From contig JAMPHR010000002.1 of assembly GCA_023663345.1 (NCBI GenBank), forward strand, positions 383,034-447,033: DNA of 64,000 bases, in the 5' to 3' direction. Position numbers and translations under genes: made by a program. This DNA comes from Paenibacillus sp. Its GTDB lineage: Bacteria; Bacteroidota; Bacteroidia; Bacteroidales; Muribaculaceae. Of the stretch, positions 30,097 through 39,739 are shown one piece after another. The notes under the pieces are model-generated. The model was given only the letters and a program-made list of their open reading frames with translations. It did no database searches and had not been told where the DNA came from. The stretch's first letter is position 1. The number at the start of each line of letters is the position of its first letter.

Positions 30097-31173
30097 TTAG
30101 AGGTAGAGGTTATAGGTCACCACGATGACCATCAGCACCAGGTTGAACAGGTTGATGGGCAGCAGGTACTTCCATTCAAGGGTGAGAAGCTGGTCGATAC
30201 GCAGACGGGGGAATGTCCACTTGAACCAGATGATGATGAACGACAGCGCGATGGCCTTGCCGATAAACCATATCACCGAGGGGATGTAGTTCATCACATT
30301 GTTGAAGGCATCGAATCCGGGGATGTGCAGGGGCATCCATCCGCCGAAGAACAGCAGGGCGGCCACGCCCGACACGATAAAGAGGTTAAGATACTCGGCC
30401 AGATAGAAGAATCCGAAGTGGATACCCGAATACTCGGTGTGGTATCCGGCGGTCAGCTCGCTCTCAGCCTCGGGGAGGTCAAACGGGCCACGGTTGGTCT
30501 CGGCTGTACCGGCTATCATGAAGATTACAAATGCTATTATCGCGGGGATGTGGCCCGAGAAGATGAACCACAGGTGCTCCTGGGCCATCACTATATCGGT
30601 CACATTCATCGACCCGGCTATGACCACCATGGTCACTACACACAGCCCCATCGACAGCTCGTAGCTCACCATCTGTGCGCCCGAACGGAGAGCGCCGATA
30701 AGGGTGAACTTATTATTGGACGACCATCCTGCGAGAAGTATTCCGAGCACGCCTATCGACGACACGGCCAGCAGGAAGAAGATGCCAACGTTGAAATCGA
30801 TGATCTGCAATCCGTTACCCCAGGGGAGCACCGCGAAGGCAAGCATCGAGGCGATGATCACCAGATAGGGGGCGAGGGCAAACAGGAACTTGTCGATATG
30901 GTTGAGCGAGATCAGCTCCTTGATGAGAATCTTGAACATATCGGCCACGCTCTGGAGCAAACCCCAGGGACCTACGCGGTTAGGGCCGAGACGACATTGG
31001 AAATAGGCACATACCTTACGCTCGAAGAGGATGTAGAACAGTGCGAGAACCGCATACAGGAGCATCAGCCCCACTCCTACGAGCAGACACTCGAGGGTCA
31101 CCGCAAGCCACTCGGGCATATAGCCGAGCAGGAATGAATGGATCCAGGCGGTACCTACTGATAAGTCTTGCAT
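30097..31173 (-). CDS. nuoH: NADH-quinone oxidoreductase subunit H
   Basis: Membrane subunit at the quinone-binding junction of complex I, 358 aa with about eight or nine helices. The conserved [20 protein letters not shown] and the loop [18 protein letters not shown] form the quinone-site region. It is 35 nt after nuoCD. The next gene downstream is atpD rather than nuoI, because the atp operon is placed here. Confidence 0.96.
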   Translation of the reverse strand: MQDLSVGTAWIHSFLLGYMPEWLAVTLECLLVGVGLMLLYAVLALFYILFERKVCAYFQCRLGPNRVGPWGLLQSVADMFKILIKELISLNHIDKFLFALAPYLVIIASMLAFAVLPWGNGLQIIDFNVGIFFLLAVSSIGVLGILLAGWSSNNKFTLIGALRSGAQMVSYELSMGLCVVTMVVIAGSMNVTDIVMAQEHLWFIFSGHIPAIIAFVIFMIAGTAETNRGPFDLPEAESELTAGYHTEYSGIHFGFFYLAEYLNLFIVSGVAALLFFGGWMPLHIPGFDAFNNVMNYIPSVIWFIGKAIALSFIIIWFKWTFPRLRIDQLLTLEWKYLLPINLFNLVLMVIVVTYNLYL

Positions 31174-31208
31174 AATCTTGTGATGGATATATGATTATAT
31201 ATTTTATT

Positions 31209-32840
31209 TTATCGGTCGATATCGGGTACGATGTAGTCCATCGAACCTCCGATGGTGATGAGGTCGGCGATCTTCTGGCCACGGGTGATGTGATCCACCA
31301 CTGCGGCGGCGGGCAGACACGGGGGAGCTATCTTCAGGCGGTAAGGCATTGTCGAGCCGTCGCTCTCCAGATAGATGCCGAATGTACCGCGGCAACCCTC
31401 CACCATCTTGAACCAGTGGCCCACGGGGAGCTTGATCACCTTGGGCACCTTCACGCAGTACTCGCCCTCGGGTATGCTGTCGATCAGCTGGGCAATGATG
31501 CGGGCGCTCTGCACCATTTCCTCCATACGTACCTTGAAGCGTGCCATCGAGTCACCCTCGGTACGCACCACCTCCTCGAAATCAAGCTCGGAGTAGATGC
31601 TGTAGGGGGCACACTTGCGCACGTCGCAGGCCCAACCCGATCCACGGCCATTGGGGCCGGTCACGGCCCACGAGATTGCATCCTCGCGGGTGAGCACGCC
31701 CACATCCTCCATACGGTCGCGGGCTATCACATTGCCGGTGAATATCTTGTTGTACTCCTTGATATTGGCGGGAAGCACGTCGAGCAACTCATGCACATCC
31801 TTCACGAAGTCGGGGTGCAGATCCTGCATCACGCCTCCGATGCAGTCGTAATTGAATGTCATGCGGGCTCCGCAGGTCCTCTCCATGATGTCGAGAATCT
31901 GCTCGCGCACCCTCAGCGTGTAGAACAGCATGGTGGTGGCACCGAGGTCCATACAGTAAGTACCGATGAACAGACAGTGCGACGCGATGCGCGACAGCTC
32001 GTCCATGAGCACGCGTATCACCTGGGCACGACGCGAGATCTGGATGCCGGCTGCCTCCTCGATCAGCATACACAGACAGTGGTGATAGGGATGAGCCGAG
32101 AAGTAGTCCAGACGGTCCATAAAGTGAAGTGTCTGCGGATAGGTGTCCATCTCGCATATCTTCTCCACGCCACGGTGGATATATCCCAGATAGATGTCGA
32201 TCTTCTTGATGATCTCACCGTCAACGGCGGTGCGGAAACGGAGCACACCGTGGGTAGCGGGGTGCTGCGGGCCTATGTTCACCACGAAATCCTCGGGCTG
32301 GAACACTCGGCGCTCCTCCTTCACGATCTTGCCGTCGCGCTCCACCCAGGTATCGGTGAAGTCGGTCTGGCGCTCGTTCTCGATCGACACGGGGTTGATA
32401 TTGGGGTCATCATTGTAATCCTTGCGCAGGGGATAGCCCTTCCAGTCGATATTGAGGAACAGGCGGCGCATATCGGGATTGTTGATGAAGATGATGCCGA
32501 AGTAATCGTAGACCTCGCGCTCGTATATCGTCGCGATGTCCCACAGGTCATACACCGAGTGGATAAACGGTTTCTCACGGTCGCCGGTAGCCATCACCTT
32601 TACCGAGATGCGCTCGTTGCGGGCGGTGGAGATGAGTTCGTAGATACAGCCAAGGCCTTGCTCCTTCCAGTCCATGCCCACGATGGTGACAAGGAAGTCA
32701 AATGCCATCTCAGCGTCATGACGCAGAGCGTGAGCCAGGTCGTGCCACTGCTCGTCAGCGATCGTCACCTCAAGGATGTCGGTGCGCTCGAATGTGGCTT
32801 GGGGAAACAGCTTGGAAATCTTTTCCTGTATATTGGCCAT
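31209..32840 (-). CDS. nuoCD: NADH-quinone oxidoreductase fused subunits C and D
   Basis: A 543-aa fusion of the two peripheral complex I subunits. The NuoC part (about 1-155) has the signature IYEREVYDYFGIIFINNPDM; the NuoD part (about 165-543) has NIGPQHPATHGVLRF, with the quinone-site His, and ends with ITIGGSMDYIVPDIDR. The hydrogenase-type Cys ligands are lost, as expected for NuoD. The fusion is typical of Bacteroidetes and some Proteobacteria. It is 69 nt after nuoB. Confidence 0.96.
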   Translation of the reverse strand: MANIQEKISKLFPQATFERTDILEVTIADEQWHDLAHALRHDAEMAFDFLVTIVGMDWKEQGLGCIYELISTARNERISVKVMATGDREKPFIHSVYDLWDIATIYEREVYDYFGIIFINNPDMRRLFLNIDWKGYPLRKDYNDDPNINPVSIENERQTDFTDTWVERDGKIVKEERRVFQPEDFVVNIGPQHPATHGVLRFRTAVDGEIIKKIDIYLGYIHRGVEKICEMDTYPQTLHFMDRLDYFSAHPYHHCLCMLIEEAAGIQISRRAQVIRVLMDELSRIASHCLFIGTYCMDLGATTMLFYTLRVREQILDIMERTCGARMTFNYDCIGGVMQDLHPDFVKDVHELLDVLPANIKEYNKIFTGNVIARDRMEDVGVLTREDAISWAVTGPNGRGSGWACDVRKCAPYSIYSELDFEEVVRTEGDSMARFKVRMEEMVQSARIIAQLIDSIPEGEYCVKVPKVIKLPVGHWFKMVEGCRGTFGIYLESDGSTMPYRLKIAPPCLPAAAVVDHITRGQKIADLITIGGSMDYIVPDIDR

Positions 32841-32909
32841 TATATATAAGGTGTGATAATGATTCTACAATGGGGTGTTGGTGGATTGTGGTTTTCGGGG
32901 GGAGTGGGA

Positions 32910-33518
32910 TCAATCGTTGACCTCGGGCACCGGGTGCTCCTTCAGAAACTCCTCCTGCTTCTCCTGACGGTTCACTCCGCCGAAGAACTTCTCTACCTTG
33001 ATCTTTCTCGAGAGCTGCATGATACCGTAGATCATGGCCTCGGGACGGGGAGGACATCCGGGCACAAACACGTCGACCGGTACTATATCCTCGATGCCCA
33101 TAGCCACATGGTAGCTCTTCTTGAACGGGCCGCCCGAGATGGCACAACTGCCGCAGGCGATCACATACTTGGGCTCGGCGAGCTGGTCATACAGACGACG
33201 GAACACAGGCACCATGCGGTGTACGATGGTTCCGGCCACCATCATGAAGTCGGCCTGACGGGGCGAGGCTCGCGCCACTTCCCATCCGAAACGCGCCATG
33301 TCGTAGCGCGCGGCTCCAAGCGACACGAATTCGATGCCGCAACAACTGGTGGCGAAAGTGAGGGGCCAGATGGAGTTGGACCGCCCCCAGTTGATCAGCT
33401 GGTCAAGCTTGCCTACGATGACATTTGTGCCATTCTCCTGCAGCTCCTTGACGAGCTTTTCGATATACTCATTGTCTTTCCATGCCTCGTAGGGCATGCC
33501 TTGCGCTGTTACTTCCAT
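32910..33518 (-). CDS. nuoB: NADH-quinone oxidoreductase subunit B
   Basis: Peripheral subunit that carries the terminal [4Fe-4S] cluster N2, 202 aa. The ligands are visible in TFATSCCGIEF (adjacent Cys pair), VIACGSCAISGGPF and VPGCPPRPEA. It overlaps the end of nuoA by 10 bp. The C-terminus has an extra charged stretch (VEKFFGGVNRQEKQEEFLKE). Confidence 0.96.
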   Translation of the reverse strand: MEVTAQGMPYEAWKDNEYIEKLVKELQENGTNVIVGKLDQLINWGRSNSIWPLTFATSCCGIEFVSLGAARYDMARFGWEVARASPRQADFMMVAGTIVHRMVPVFRRLYDQLAEPKYVIACGSCAISGGPFKKSYHVAMGIEDIVPVDVFVPGCPPRPEAMIYGIMQLSRKIKVEKFFGGVNRQEKQEEFLKEHPVPEVND

Positions 33519-33877
33519 TCGAGAGCTCCTTTCCGCCAGGCATATACGAGACCCAGCACTATGATTCCAAAAAATACTGCTATCGCTGTCAGGCCCTGTG
33601 TTCCGAGCTCGTGCACACGCACTGCCCAGGGGTAGAGAAACACCGTCTCGACGTCAAACATCAGGAAGAGGATGGCAAAAAGATAATATCCCACCTTGAA
33701 CTGAGCCATCGACTCACCTCGAGTTGGGATACCACATTCGTAAGCCTCCCCTTTCTGGGGATTGAACGACCGGGGCGAAATCAGCCCGGCGAGCCAAAGA
33801 GCAACTGCCACCAGGGCCACGCCCGTACACAGGGCGACCACTGCCAAGGTTGCATTTTGAATTGCTAATGCTATCAT
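33509..33877 (-). CDS. nuoA: NADH-quinone oxidoreductase subunit A
   Basis: Small three-helix membrane subunit of complex I, 122 aa, with the conserved KGEAYECGIPTRGES loop (the Cys of the quinone-gated loop) and FDVETVFLYPWAVRV. It is the first gene of the 17.4-kb nuo-atp block, with a promoter element about 100 nt upstream. Confidence 0.95.
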   Translation of the reverse strand: MIALAIQNATLAVVALCTGVALVAVALWLAGLISPRSFNPQKGEAYECGIPTRGESMAQFKVGYYLFAILFLMFDVETVFLYPWAVRVHELGTQGLTAIAVFFGIIVLGLVYAWRKGALEWK

Positions 33878-33979
33878 ATTATGAGTTGTATCTTATTTGC
33901 AAAGGTTATTTCGCTGAGTTTCAATAACTTGAACACACGAAACATCACATCCGCCACGCGGATGCGCTGTTTCGATGTG

Positions 33980-33987
33980 CAAATATA
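33980..33987 (-). promoter_or_regulatory. -7 promoter element for the nuo-atp block
   Basis: The minus strand reads TATATTTG, matching TAnnTTTG, about 103 nt before the nuoA start. No other exact match was found between here and the nuoI start in the gaps I checked, which supports one long transcript, though internal promoters within genes were not excluded. Confidence 0.6.
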
Positions 33988-34039
33988 GAAAAATTTCTTC
34001 AATTATGTCCACTTTTACATGGACGTATTTTCAAAAATT

Positions 34040-34708
34040 TCAGAAATTATAACCGATCGACAATTGGAAGCAGTTCCACTGGTTGTCCATGAGCTCGGCT
34101 ACATCGCTCACACCCCACTGATACTGCCATCCTATCACGTAGCGGTTCTCGTGGGTATAGGACATTCCGAGACCTATTCCGGCCTGCCAGCGGTTGAAGC
34201 CCAAATTGTTCTTGCCGAACAGGTTCACCTTATCCTGCTCGTAATTTTCCATGTCGCGCATCTTCACTCCGGCCTTGCCGTATATTCCCACTCCGAAGTA
34301 AGGACCGGCAAAGATCTGGAGGTCCGAGTCAGGAGTGAAACGCAAGTGATAGGAAGCATACACGGGCACCTCGAGAAAGTTGACCGCCATCGTGCCTTTG
34401 GCCTTCATCCCCATCATGTCGTCCACCTGCTTCTCGAAGTCCACCGAAGCACCTTTCATGGTGAAATACAGGCCGGTATTGATCGAGAAACTCTTGATCA
34501 GATTCACGTCCACCGCAGCGCCGAGGGCTATGGCCTTGCGTCCGTCAAACATTCCGCTCCCCTTTCCGGCCATCGAACCGAAGTTCCAGCCCAGACGGGC
34601 TCCGAGTGTCACGGCCTGGTCGGGATCGGATCCGTCCCACAACAGCGACTGGGCGCTCGCACCTAAAGTGCTGAACAACACCAATAAGGCAAGAATTGTC
34701 TTTTTCAT
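34040..34708 (-). CDS. Outer-membrane beta-barrel protein (PorT-like family)
   Basis: A 222-aa exported protein with a signal peptide (LVLFSTLGASAQ) and an 8-strand-type barrel: opening LGARLGWNFGSM, repeated amphipathic strands, and a final strand CFQLSIGYNF ending in Phe. This is the general pattern of the small outer-membrane barrel family (PF13568 type) in Bacteroidetes. Function is unknown. It has its own promoter directly after the terminator of the speA-truA operon; no clear terminator separates it from nuoA. Confidence 0.82.
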   Translation of the reverse strand: MKKTILALLVLFSTLGASAQSLLWDGSDPDQAVTLGARLGWNFGSMAGKGSGMFDGRKAIALGAAVDVNLIKSFSINTGLYFTMKGASVDFEKQVDDMMGMKAKGTMAVNFLEVPVYASYHLRFTPDSDLQIFAGPYFGVGIYGKAGVKMRDMENYEQDKVNLFGKNNLGFNRWQAGIGLGMSYTHENRYVIGWQYQWGVSDVAELMDNQWNCFQLSIGYNF

Positions 34709-34791
34709 AATGTGATGTATGTTTTTTTGTTACTTTTTTAAGTTCTGTTCACCGGTTGCGGATTCGTTTCCATCATCGCACTACCGGTCCA

Positions 34792-34799
34792 CAAAGATA
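34792..34799 (-). promoter_or_regulatory. -7 promoter element for the small outer-membrane barrel gene
   Basis: The minus strand reads TATCTTTG (TAnnTTTG), 84 nt before the start codon at 34708 and immediately after the hairpin at 34801-34831. Confidence 0.6.
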
Positions 34800-34800
34800 G

Positions 34801-34831
34801 CAAACCGCGCGGTCAGCGACGGCGCGGTTTG
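34801..34831 (-). terminator. Hairpin after truA, probable terminator
   Basis: CAAACCGCGC (34801-34810) and GCGCGGTTTG (34822-34831) form a perfect 10-bp stem with an 11-nt loop, 27 nt after the truA stop. The downstream side runs straight into the next promoter rather than a long U-tract, so the palindrome may also act as an operator for the barrel gene. Confidence 0.6.
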
Positions 34832-34857
34832 TGTTAATAGATATTAACGTCGTTAGT

Positions 34858-35646
34858 TCATTCTTCGCTTATATTCTCCATTACGTCATGCGGAGGATAC
34901 TTCACGTCCCATAGATACAGGGCCTGGGGTGGCATCGACGTGCCGGCGGCACATCGGTCGCACCTCTCAATGATGCGGCCAAACTCCTCAACCGTGATCT
35001 TGCCACGCCCCACCTCAACCAGCGTGCCTACAACGGCCCTCACCATGTTGCGAAGGAAACGATCGGCGGTGATCACGAACACCCATCCGTCACCGTCAGC
35101 TCCCCCCACGCGGTGCCACCGCGCATGGGTCACACGGCATATATTGGTCTTGGTATCGGTATGAAGTTTGGCAAACGAAGTGAAATCGCTCGTCGTGAGC
35201 AACAATTCGGCCGCCCGGTTCATAGCCTCGAAATCGAGCGAGGCCGGAGCCTTCCAGCTCAACGGATAGAAGAACGGCGATTTTTCCGTCACGGCATAGT
35301 AATGATATGTGCGTTCCACGGCATCAAACCGCGCGTGCATCCCGTCGGGCACCCTGTACACCTCATGGATGGCTATATCGCGCCCCACCATGGCGTTGAG
35401 CGAGCCCACGAGTCTCGCGGGGTCGGCCAGCGGCGACTCCACATCGAAATGTGCCACCATCATCCTGGCATTCACGCCAGCATCGGTGCGCCCCGCACCC
35501 ACGATCTTCATCGGGATGCGCAGCACCTTGGACAGAGCCTCCTCTATCACCTCCTGCACCGTTACGGCCCCCGGCTGGCACTGCCACCCGTGATAAGGCT
35601 CGCCACGGTAACTCAGACGCATGAAATATCTCAAAACTCCTTGCAA
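34858..35646 (-). CDS. truA: tRNA pseudouridine(38-40) synthase
   Basis: Modifies positions 38-40 in the tRNA anticodon arm. A typical start (RYFMRLSYRGEPYHGWQCQPG), the catalytic Asp in GAGRTDAGVNARMMVAHF and the C-terminal FLRNMVRAVVGTLVEVGRG are all present. At 262 aa it has normal length. It starts 20 nt after speA and is probably in the same transcript. Confidence 0.95.
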   Translation of the reverse strand: MQGVLRYFMRLSYRGEPYHGWQCQPGAVTVQEVIEEALSKVLRIPMKIVGAGRTDAGVNARMMVAHFDVESPLADPARLVGSLNAMVGRDIAIHEVYRVPDGMHARFDAVERTYHYYAVTEKSPFFYPLSWKAPASLDFEAMNRAAELLLTTSDFTSFAKLHTDTKTNICRVTHARWHRVGGADGDGWVFVITADRFLRNMVRAVVGTLVEVGRGKITVEEFGRIIERCDRCAAGTSMPPQALYLWDVKYPPHDVMENISEE

Positions 35647-35666
35647 TTAACGGATTAATCTCAGCA

Positions 35667-37568
35667 TCAGTCCTTCTCGATATAGGTATAGCCGTAGAGG
35701 CCCGAGCGGTAGTTGCTTAGGAACTCCCGGCCCTCCTCAGGCGAGATCTTGCCATCCTTCATCGAAGCGGTCACCCATGCCTCCACGTTGCGCACCAGCT
35801 TCTTGGGATTGAACTGCACGTAATCGAGCACATCGGCCACAGTCTCGCCGTCGATTATGCGGTCTATCTCATAGCGGTCCTTGTACACCGAGATATGCAC
35901 GGCATTAGTGTCGCCAAACAGATTGTGCATGTCACCGAGGATCTCCTGATAGGCTCCCACCAGGAACACACCTAAATAGTAAGGCTCGCCCGGCTTCACG
36001 GTGTGCACGGGGAGAGACCCCGCGGTTACACCCGATGACGATATGTAATAGGCTATCTTGCCGTCGCTGTCACAAGTGATATCCTGTACCGTACATGTGC
36101 GGGTAGGCTTCTCATCGAGACGCGACAGAGGAATTATGGGGAATACCTGGTCGATGGCCCACGAGTCGGTCAGCGACTGGAACAGCGAGAAATTGCAGAA
36201 ATACTTGTCGGGGATCATCTTCGACACCTTGCGCAGCTCCTCTGGCGCATGGCGCATACCGTGGGCTATGTCGCCCACCTCACGGGCTATGGACCAGAAC
36301 AGCTCCTCCATCTGGGCACGTGTGCGCAAGTCCACCAAGCCGAGGCTGAACAGGTCAAGCGCCTCCTCGCGTATCTGCAAGGCATCGTGCCAGCTCTCCA
36401 GTATATTCTGCTGGTCCAAGCCATCCCATATACCGTAAAGCTCACGTATCAGCTCGTGATCATTCTCCGAAATTTCCTTATTATCTTTCCATATCGGCAA
36501 CTGGGTAGTCTCGAGCACCTCGAGCACCAGCACCGAATGGTGTGCTGTGAGCGAGCGTCCGCTCTCATTGATGATATTGGGTTGCTTCAGGCCGTTCTTC
36601 TCGCAGGCATCCACGATAGCCGACACGGCATCGTTGGCATACTCCTGGATCGAATAGTTCATTGACGAGCCCGAGGCCGAGTTGCGGGTGCCGTCGTAAT
36701 CAACGCCGAGACCTCCGCCTATGTCCATGAAATCCACCTCGAATCCCATCTGGCACAGCTGCACATAGAATTGCGTGGCCTCCCTGATGGCATTCTTGAT
36801 GAAACGTATCTTGGTGATCTGACTGCCTATATGGAAATGTATCAGCTTAAGGCAATCAGTCATCTTGTTCTTCTCCATGTAGTCGAGCGCCTCGAGCAGT
36901 TCGGCCGAGTTGAGGCCGAATTTCGACTGGTCGCCACCGCTCGTCTCCCACTTGCCCGAGCCCGACGAAGCGAGCTTGATGCGCAGTCCCACATTGGGGC
37001 GCAGATCCATGCGCCTGGCCACCTCCGAGATTATACGCAGCTCGTTGAGCTTCTCCACCACGATATATATGCGGCGTCCCATCTTCTGGGCCAGCAGGGC
37101 CAGCTCGATATAAGTCTTGTCCTTATATCCGTTGCATATTATCAAGGCATTCTCCTTGATATTGGTTGCAAGCACGGCATGGAGCTCGGGCTTGGAACCC
37201 GCCTCCAGACCGATATTGAACTTCTCGCCGTGGGTCACGATCTCCTCCACCACAGGCCTCATCTGATTCACCTTGATGGGATAGATTATATAGTTCTGTC
37301 CCTGGTAGTTATACTGCTGGGAAGCGACAGCGAAGCATCGGGATATCTTCTCGATACGGTTGTCCAGAATATCAGGGAAACGCAACAGCACCGGCGACGT
37401 TATGTCCCTCACCTGCAATTCATCCATGACCTCGCGCAGATCCACCGAAGCGTATCCCTCGCGGGGAGTCACGGCAACGTTGCCCTTGGAATTGATGGAG
37501 AAATACTGTCGTCCCCATCCCTGGATATTATACAGCTCCGCGCTGTCCTCAATGCGCCATCTTCTCAT
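35667..37568 (-). CDS. speA: Biosynthetic arginine decarboxylase
   Basis: PLP-dependent fold III decarboxylase that turns arginine into agmatine for polyamine synthesis; cytosolic. At 633 aa it has the length of the SpeA family. The PLP-lysine segment IIYPIKVNQMRPVVEEI, the FHIGSQITKI motif and the MDIGGGLGVDYDG glycine loop are clear, and the C-terminal domain has the family's YQEILGDMHNLFGDTNAVH with the metal-binding Asp. It is the first gene of an operon with truA and starts 87 nt after a -7 promoter box. Confidence 0.96.
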   Translation of the reverse strand: MRRWRIEDSAELYNIQGWGRQYFSINSKGNVAVTPREGYASVDLREVMDELQVRDITSPVLLRFPDILDNRIEKISRCFAVASQQYNYQGQNYIIYPIKVNQMRPVVEEIVTHGEKFNIGLEAGSKPELHAVLATNIKENALIICNGYKDKTYIELALLAQKMGRRIYIVVEKLNELRIISEVARRMDLRPNVGLRIKLASSGSGKWETSGGDQSKFGLNSAELLEALDYMEKNKMTDCLKLIHFHIGSQITKIRFIKNAIREATQFYVQLCQMGFEVDFMDIGGGLGVDYDGTRNSASGSSMNYSIQEYANDAVSAIVDACEKNGLKQPNIINESGRSLTAHHSVLVLEVLETTQLPIWKDNKEISENDHELIRELYGIWDGLDQQNILESWHDALQIREEALDLFSLGLVDLRTRAQMEELFWSIAREVGDIAHGMRHAPEELRKVSKMIPDKYFCNFSLFQSLTDSWAIDQVFPIIPLSRLDEKPTRTCTVQDITCDSDGKIAYYISSSGVTAGSLPVHTVKPGEPYYLGVFLVGAYQEILGDMHNLFGDTNAVHISVYKDRYEIDRIIDGETVADVLDYVQFNPKKLVRNVEAWVTASMKDGKISPEEGREFLSNYRSGLYGYTYIEKD

Positions 37569-37654
37569 CGGCTCAAATAAATCGGGAAAAATGATTAAAA
37601 AATATATTCTATCAGCAATCGCGCCGGCCGAAGCCTACCACCGCAATCAATTGG

Positions 37655-37662
37655 CAAAGTTA
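37655..37662 (-). promoter_or_regulatory. -7 promoter element for speA-truA
   Basis: The minus strand reads TAACTTTG, an exact TAnnTTTG box. The rest of the 470-nt divergent gap up to 38039 is AT-rich; apart from this box and the plus-strand promoter at 37918-37949 I see nothing definite in it. Confidence 0.65.
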
Positions 37663-37917
37663 CACATTTCCATCGTAATTTCTCCACCTTTCACCTAATT
37701 ATTATTATACATTTTCCATATTTTCACATATTTCCCCTGCTATTTTTCTACACAGATCCAGTCCTCAACCGATGCGCCAAATTGTATCACCGCTATAATT
37801 TACAGTTTCTTATTAATGTGAATACTTTTGTTTTTATAAAATGGTGATAAAACAGTCATATACCGGAGGGATGATGCGAATTTTGCATGTGATTTTGTGT
37901 AATGTTAACAATTGTGG

Positions 37918-37949
37918 TTTGCAAGTATCGTGGATAGATAGTAACTTTG
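37918..37949 (+). promoter_or_regulatory. Complete -33/-7 promoter of the TPR lipoprotein gene
   Basis: TTTG at 37918-37921, a 20-nt spacer, and TAACTTTG at 37942-37949: a full match to the Bacteroidetes housekeeping promoter. The predicted 5' leader is about 85 nt. Confidence 0.8.
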
Positions 37950-38039
37950 CCCGTAGCTTTTTACACGGCGTCAAGATGCGTATAAACTGCAAAATTACAA
38001 CATCAATTACCATAAACCATTCTCACAGTCACATTCATC

Positions 38040-39725
38040 ATGAACAAGCTATCAGGGCTCGCGCTCCTTATTGGTTCGACCGTACTCCTCACAGGATGTA
38101 ACAAGAAGATGAACCAGTTTGCAGCCGACTATTTCAGCACCAACCCCAACCCCCTCGAGGTTGTAGGCACTCATGTACCCGCTACCGTAACCGGCCATGT
38201 TCCGGCAAAATTCTTTGTCAAGAACGCTACCGTTACCGTCACCCCCGTGCTGGTGTATGGAGCCAACGAAGAGAAGGCAGCTTCAATGACCTTCCAGGGC
38301 GAGAAGGTGCGCGGCAACAATCCCGTGATCTCTTACGAGAACGGCGGTACCGTGACCATCCCCGTAAATTATGTATATCAGCCCGCCATGCAGAAGTCGG
38401 AGCTCTACCTTAACTTCGAGGTTCAGCAGAAGGGCAAGCAGTATGTGCTTCCCCGCGTGAAGGTGGCCAACGGCGTAGTAGCCACTGCCGCTCTCGCCAA
38501 CGCCGGTACCCTTACCCCCGCTACTGCCAACGATAAGTTCCAGCGCATCATCAACGAGAAGTACTCGGCCGACATCCACTTCCTGATCAACCAGGCCAAC
38601 CTCCGCAAGAGCGAGCTCGACAGCGACGAGGTGCTCCGCCTGCACCGCGACCTCCGTGCCGCCGCCGGTGATGACCGCCGTCAGATCGAGGAGATCAACA
38701 TCGAGTCATACGCTTCTCCCGAGGGTTCGCTCGATTTCAACACCAAGCTCGCCCAGAACCGTGAGACCAACACCAGCTCTTACCTGACCAAGCAGCTCAA
38801 GAAGGACAACGTGACTGAGTTCGGCGAACTTACCGCCAACTTCACCCCCGAGGACTGGGAAGGCTTCCAGAAGCTCGTTGCCGCCAGCAACATTCAGGAC
38901 AAGGATCTGATCCTGAGCGTACTCTCAATGTACAAGGATCCCGAGCAGCGCGAGCGTGAGATCCGCAACCTCTCAAGCGTATTTGACCAGCTCGCCGAGG
39001 AGATCCTGCCCCAGCTCCGCTACTCACGCATCACCGCCAGCGTGAACGTGATCGGCAAGAGCGACGATGAGCTCAACAAGGCTTTCGATACAGATCCCTC
39101 CACCCTCACCGTGGATGAGCTCCTGTACACCGCTACCCTCACCGACGACCTCAACCGCAAGAAGGCTGTCTACTCTGCAGCTACCCGCCTGTTCCCCAAC
39201 GACTACCGTGGCTACAACAACCTCGGCAAGGTGCTCTACCAGCAGGGTGACTATGACGCCGCCATGGCAAGCTTCAAGAAGGCTGCCCGCCTCGACGCCA
39301 ACGCTCCCGAGAGCCAGATGAACCAGGGTCTCGTAGCCCTCGTTAACGATGATTACCGCGCCGCCAACACCGCATTCGGCAAGGCCGCCGGTCTGAGCGA
39401 CCTCTCGCCCGCCCTCGGTCTTCTCTATCTGAAGCAAGGCGACGTGAAGGCTGCCGTGAAGGCCTTCGGTAACGACAAGAGTAACAATGCCGCTCTCGCC
39501 CAGATCCTCAACAAGGATTACAGCGCAGCCAAGAGCACTCTTGCAGCTATCCCCACTCCCGACGCTACCACCTATTACCTGATGGCAGTGCTCGGCGCAC
39601 GCACCGGCAACGAGCAGATGGTTAATTCCAACCTGCGTCAGGCCGTGAAGCTCGACCGCAACTACGCTACCCAGGCCGCCAACGACCTTGAGTTTGCCCG
39701 TTACAACATCTCGAGCGCTCTCTAA
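38040..39725 (+). CDS. TPR-repeat lipoprotein with OmpA-like segment
   Basis: A 561-aa lipoprotein with lipobox LLTGC (Cys20). After a beta-rich N-terminal domain (about 25-165) comes an OmpA-like stretch (IEEINIESYASPEGSLDFN, about 215-260) that could contact peptidoglycan, and then tetratricopeptide repeats (about 370-560; GYNNLGKVLYQQGDYDAAMA, then SFKKAARLDANAPESQMNQG). Codon use is strongly biased to C-ending codons and the promoter is near consensus, so high expression is likely (inference). Its + strand terminator lies inside the 3' end of the convergent gene. A cell-envelope structural role is a guess; no gene name can be given. Confidence 0.82.
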   Translation: MNKLSGLALLIGSTVLLTGCNKKMNQFAADYFSTNPNPLEVVGTHVPATVTGHVPAKFFVKNATVTVTPVLVYGANEEKAASMTFQGEKVRGNNPVISYENGGTVTIPVNYVYQPAMQKSELYLNFEVQQKGKQYVLPRVKVANGVVATAALANAGTLTPATANDKFQRIINEKYSADIHFLINQANLRKSELDSDEVLRLHRDLRAAAGDDRRQIEEINIESYASPEGSLDFNTKLAQNRETNTSSYLTKQLKKDNVTEFGELTANFTPEDWEGFQKLVAASNIQDKDLILSVLSMYKDPEQREREIRNLSSVFDQLAEEILPQLRYSRITASVNVIGKSDDELNKAFDTDPSTLTVDELLYTATLTDDLNRKKAVYSAATRLFPNDYRGYNNLGKVLYQQGDYDAAMASFKKAARLDANAPESQMNQGLVALVNDDYRAANTAFGKAAGLSDLSPALGLLYLKQGDVKAAVKAFGNDKSNNAALAQILNKDYSAAKSTLAAIPTPDATTYYLMAVLGARTGNEQMVNSNLRQAVKLDRNYATQAANDLEFARYNISSAL

Positions 39726-39739
39726 TCCAGAGACTCACT

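Noticed and set aside
37841-38101. Open frame of 86 codons before the TPR lipoprotein
   Set aside because: It contains the -33/-7 promoter and runs out of frame into the lipoprotein gene.
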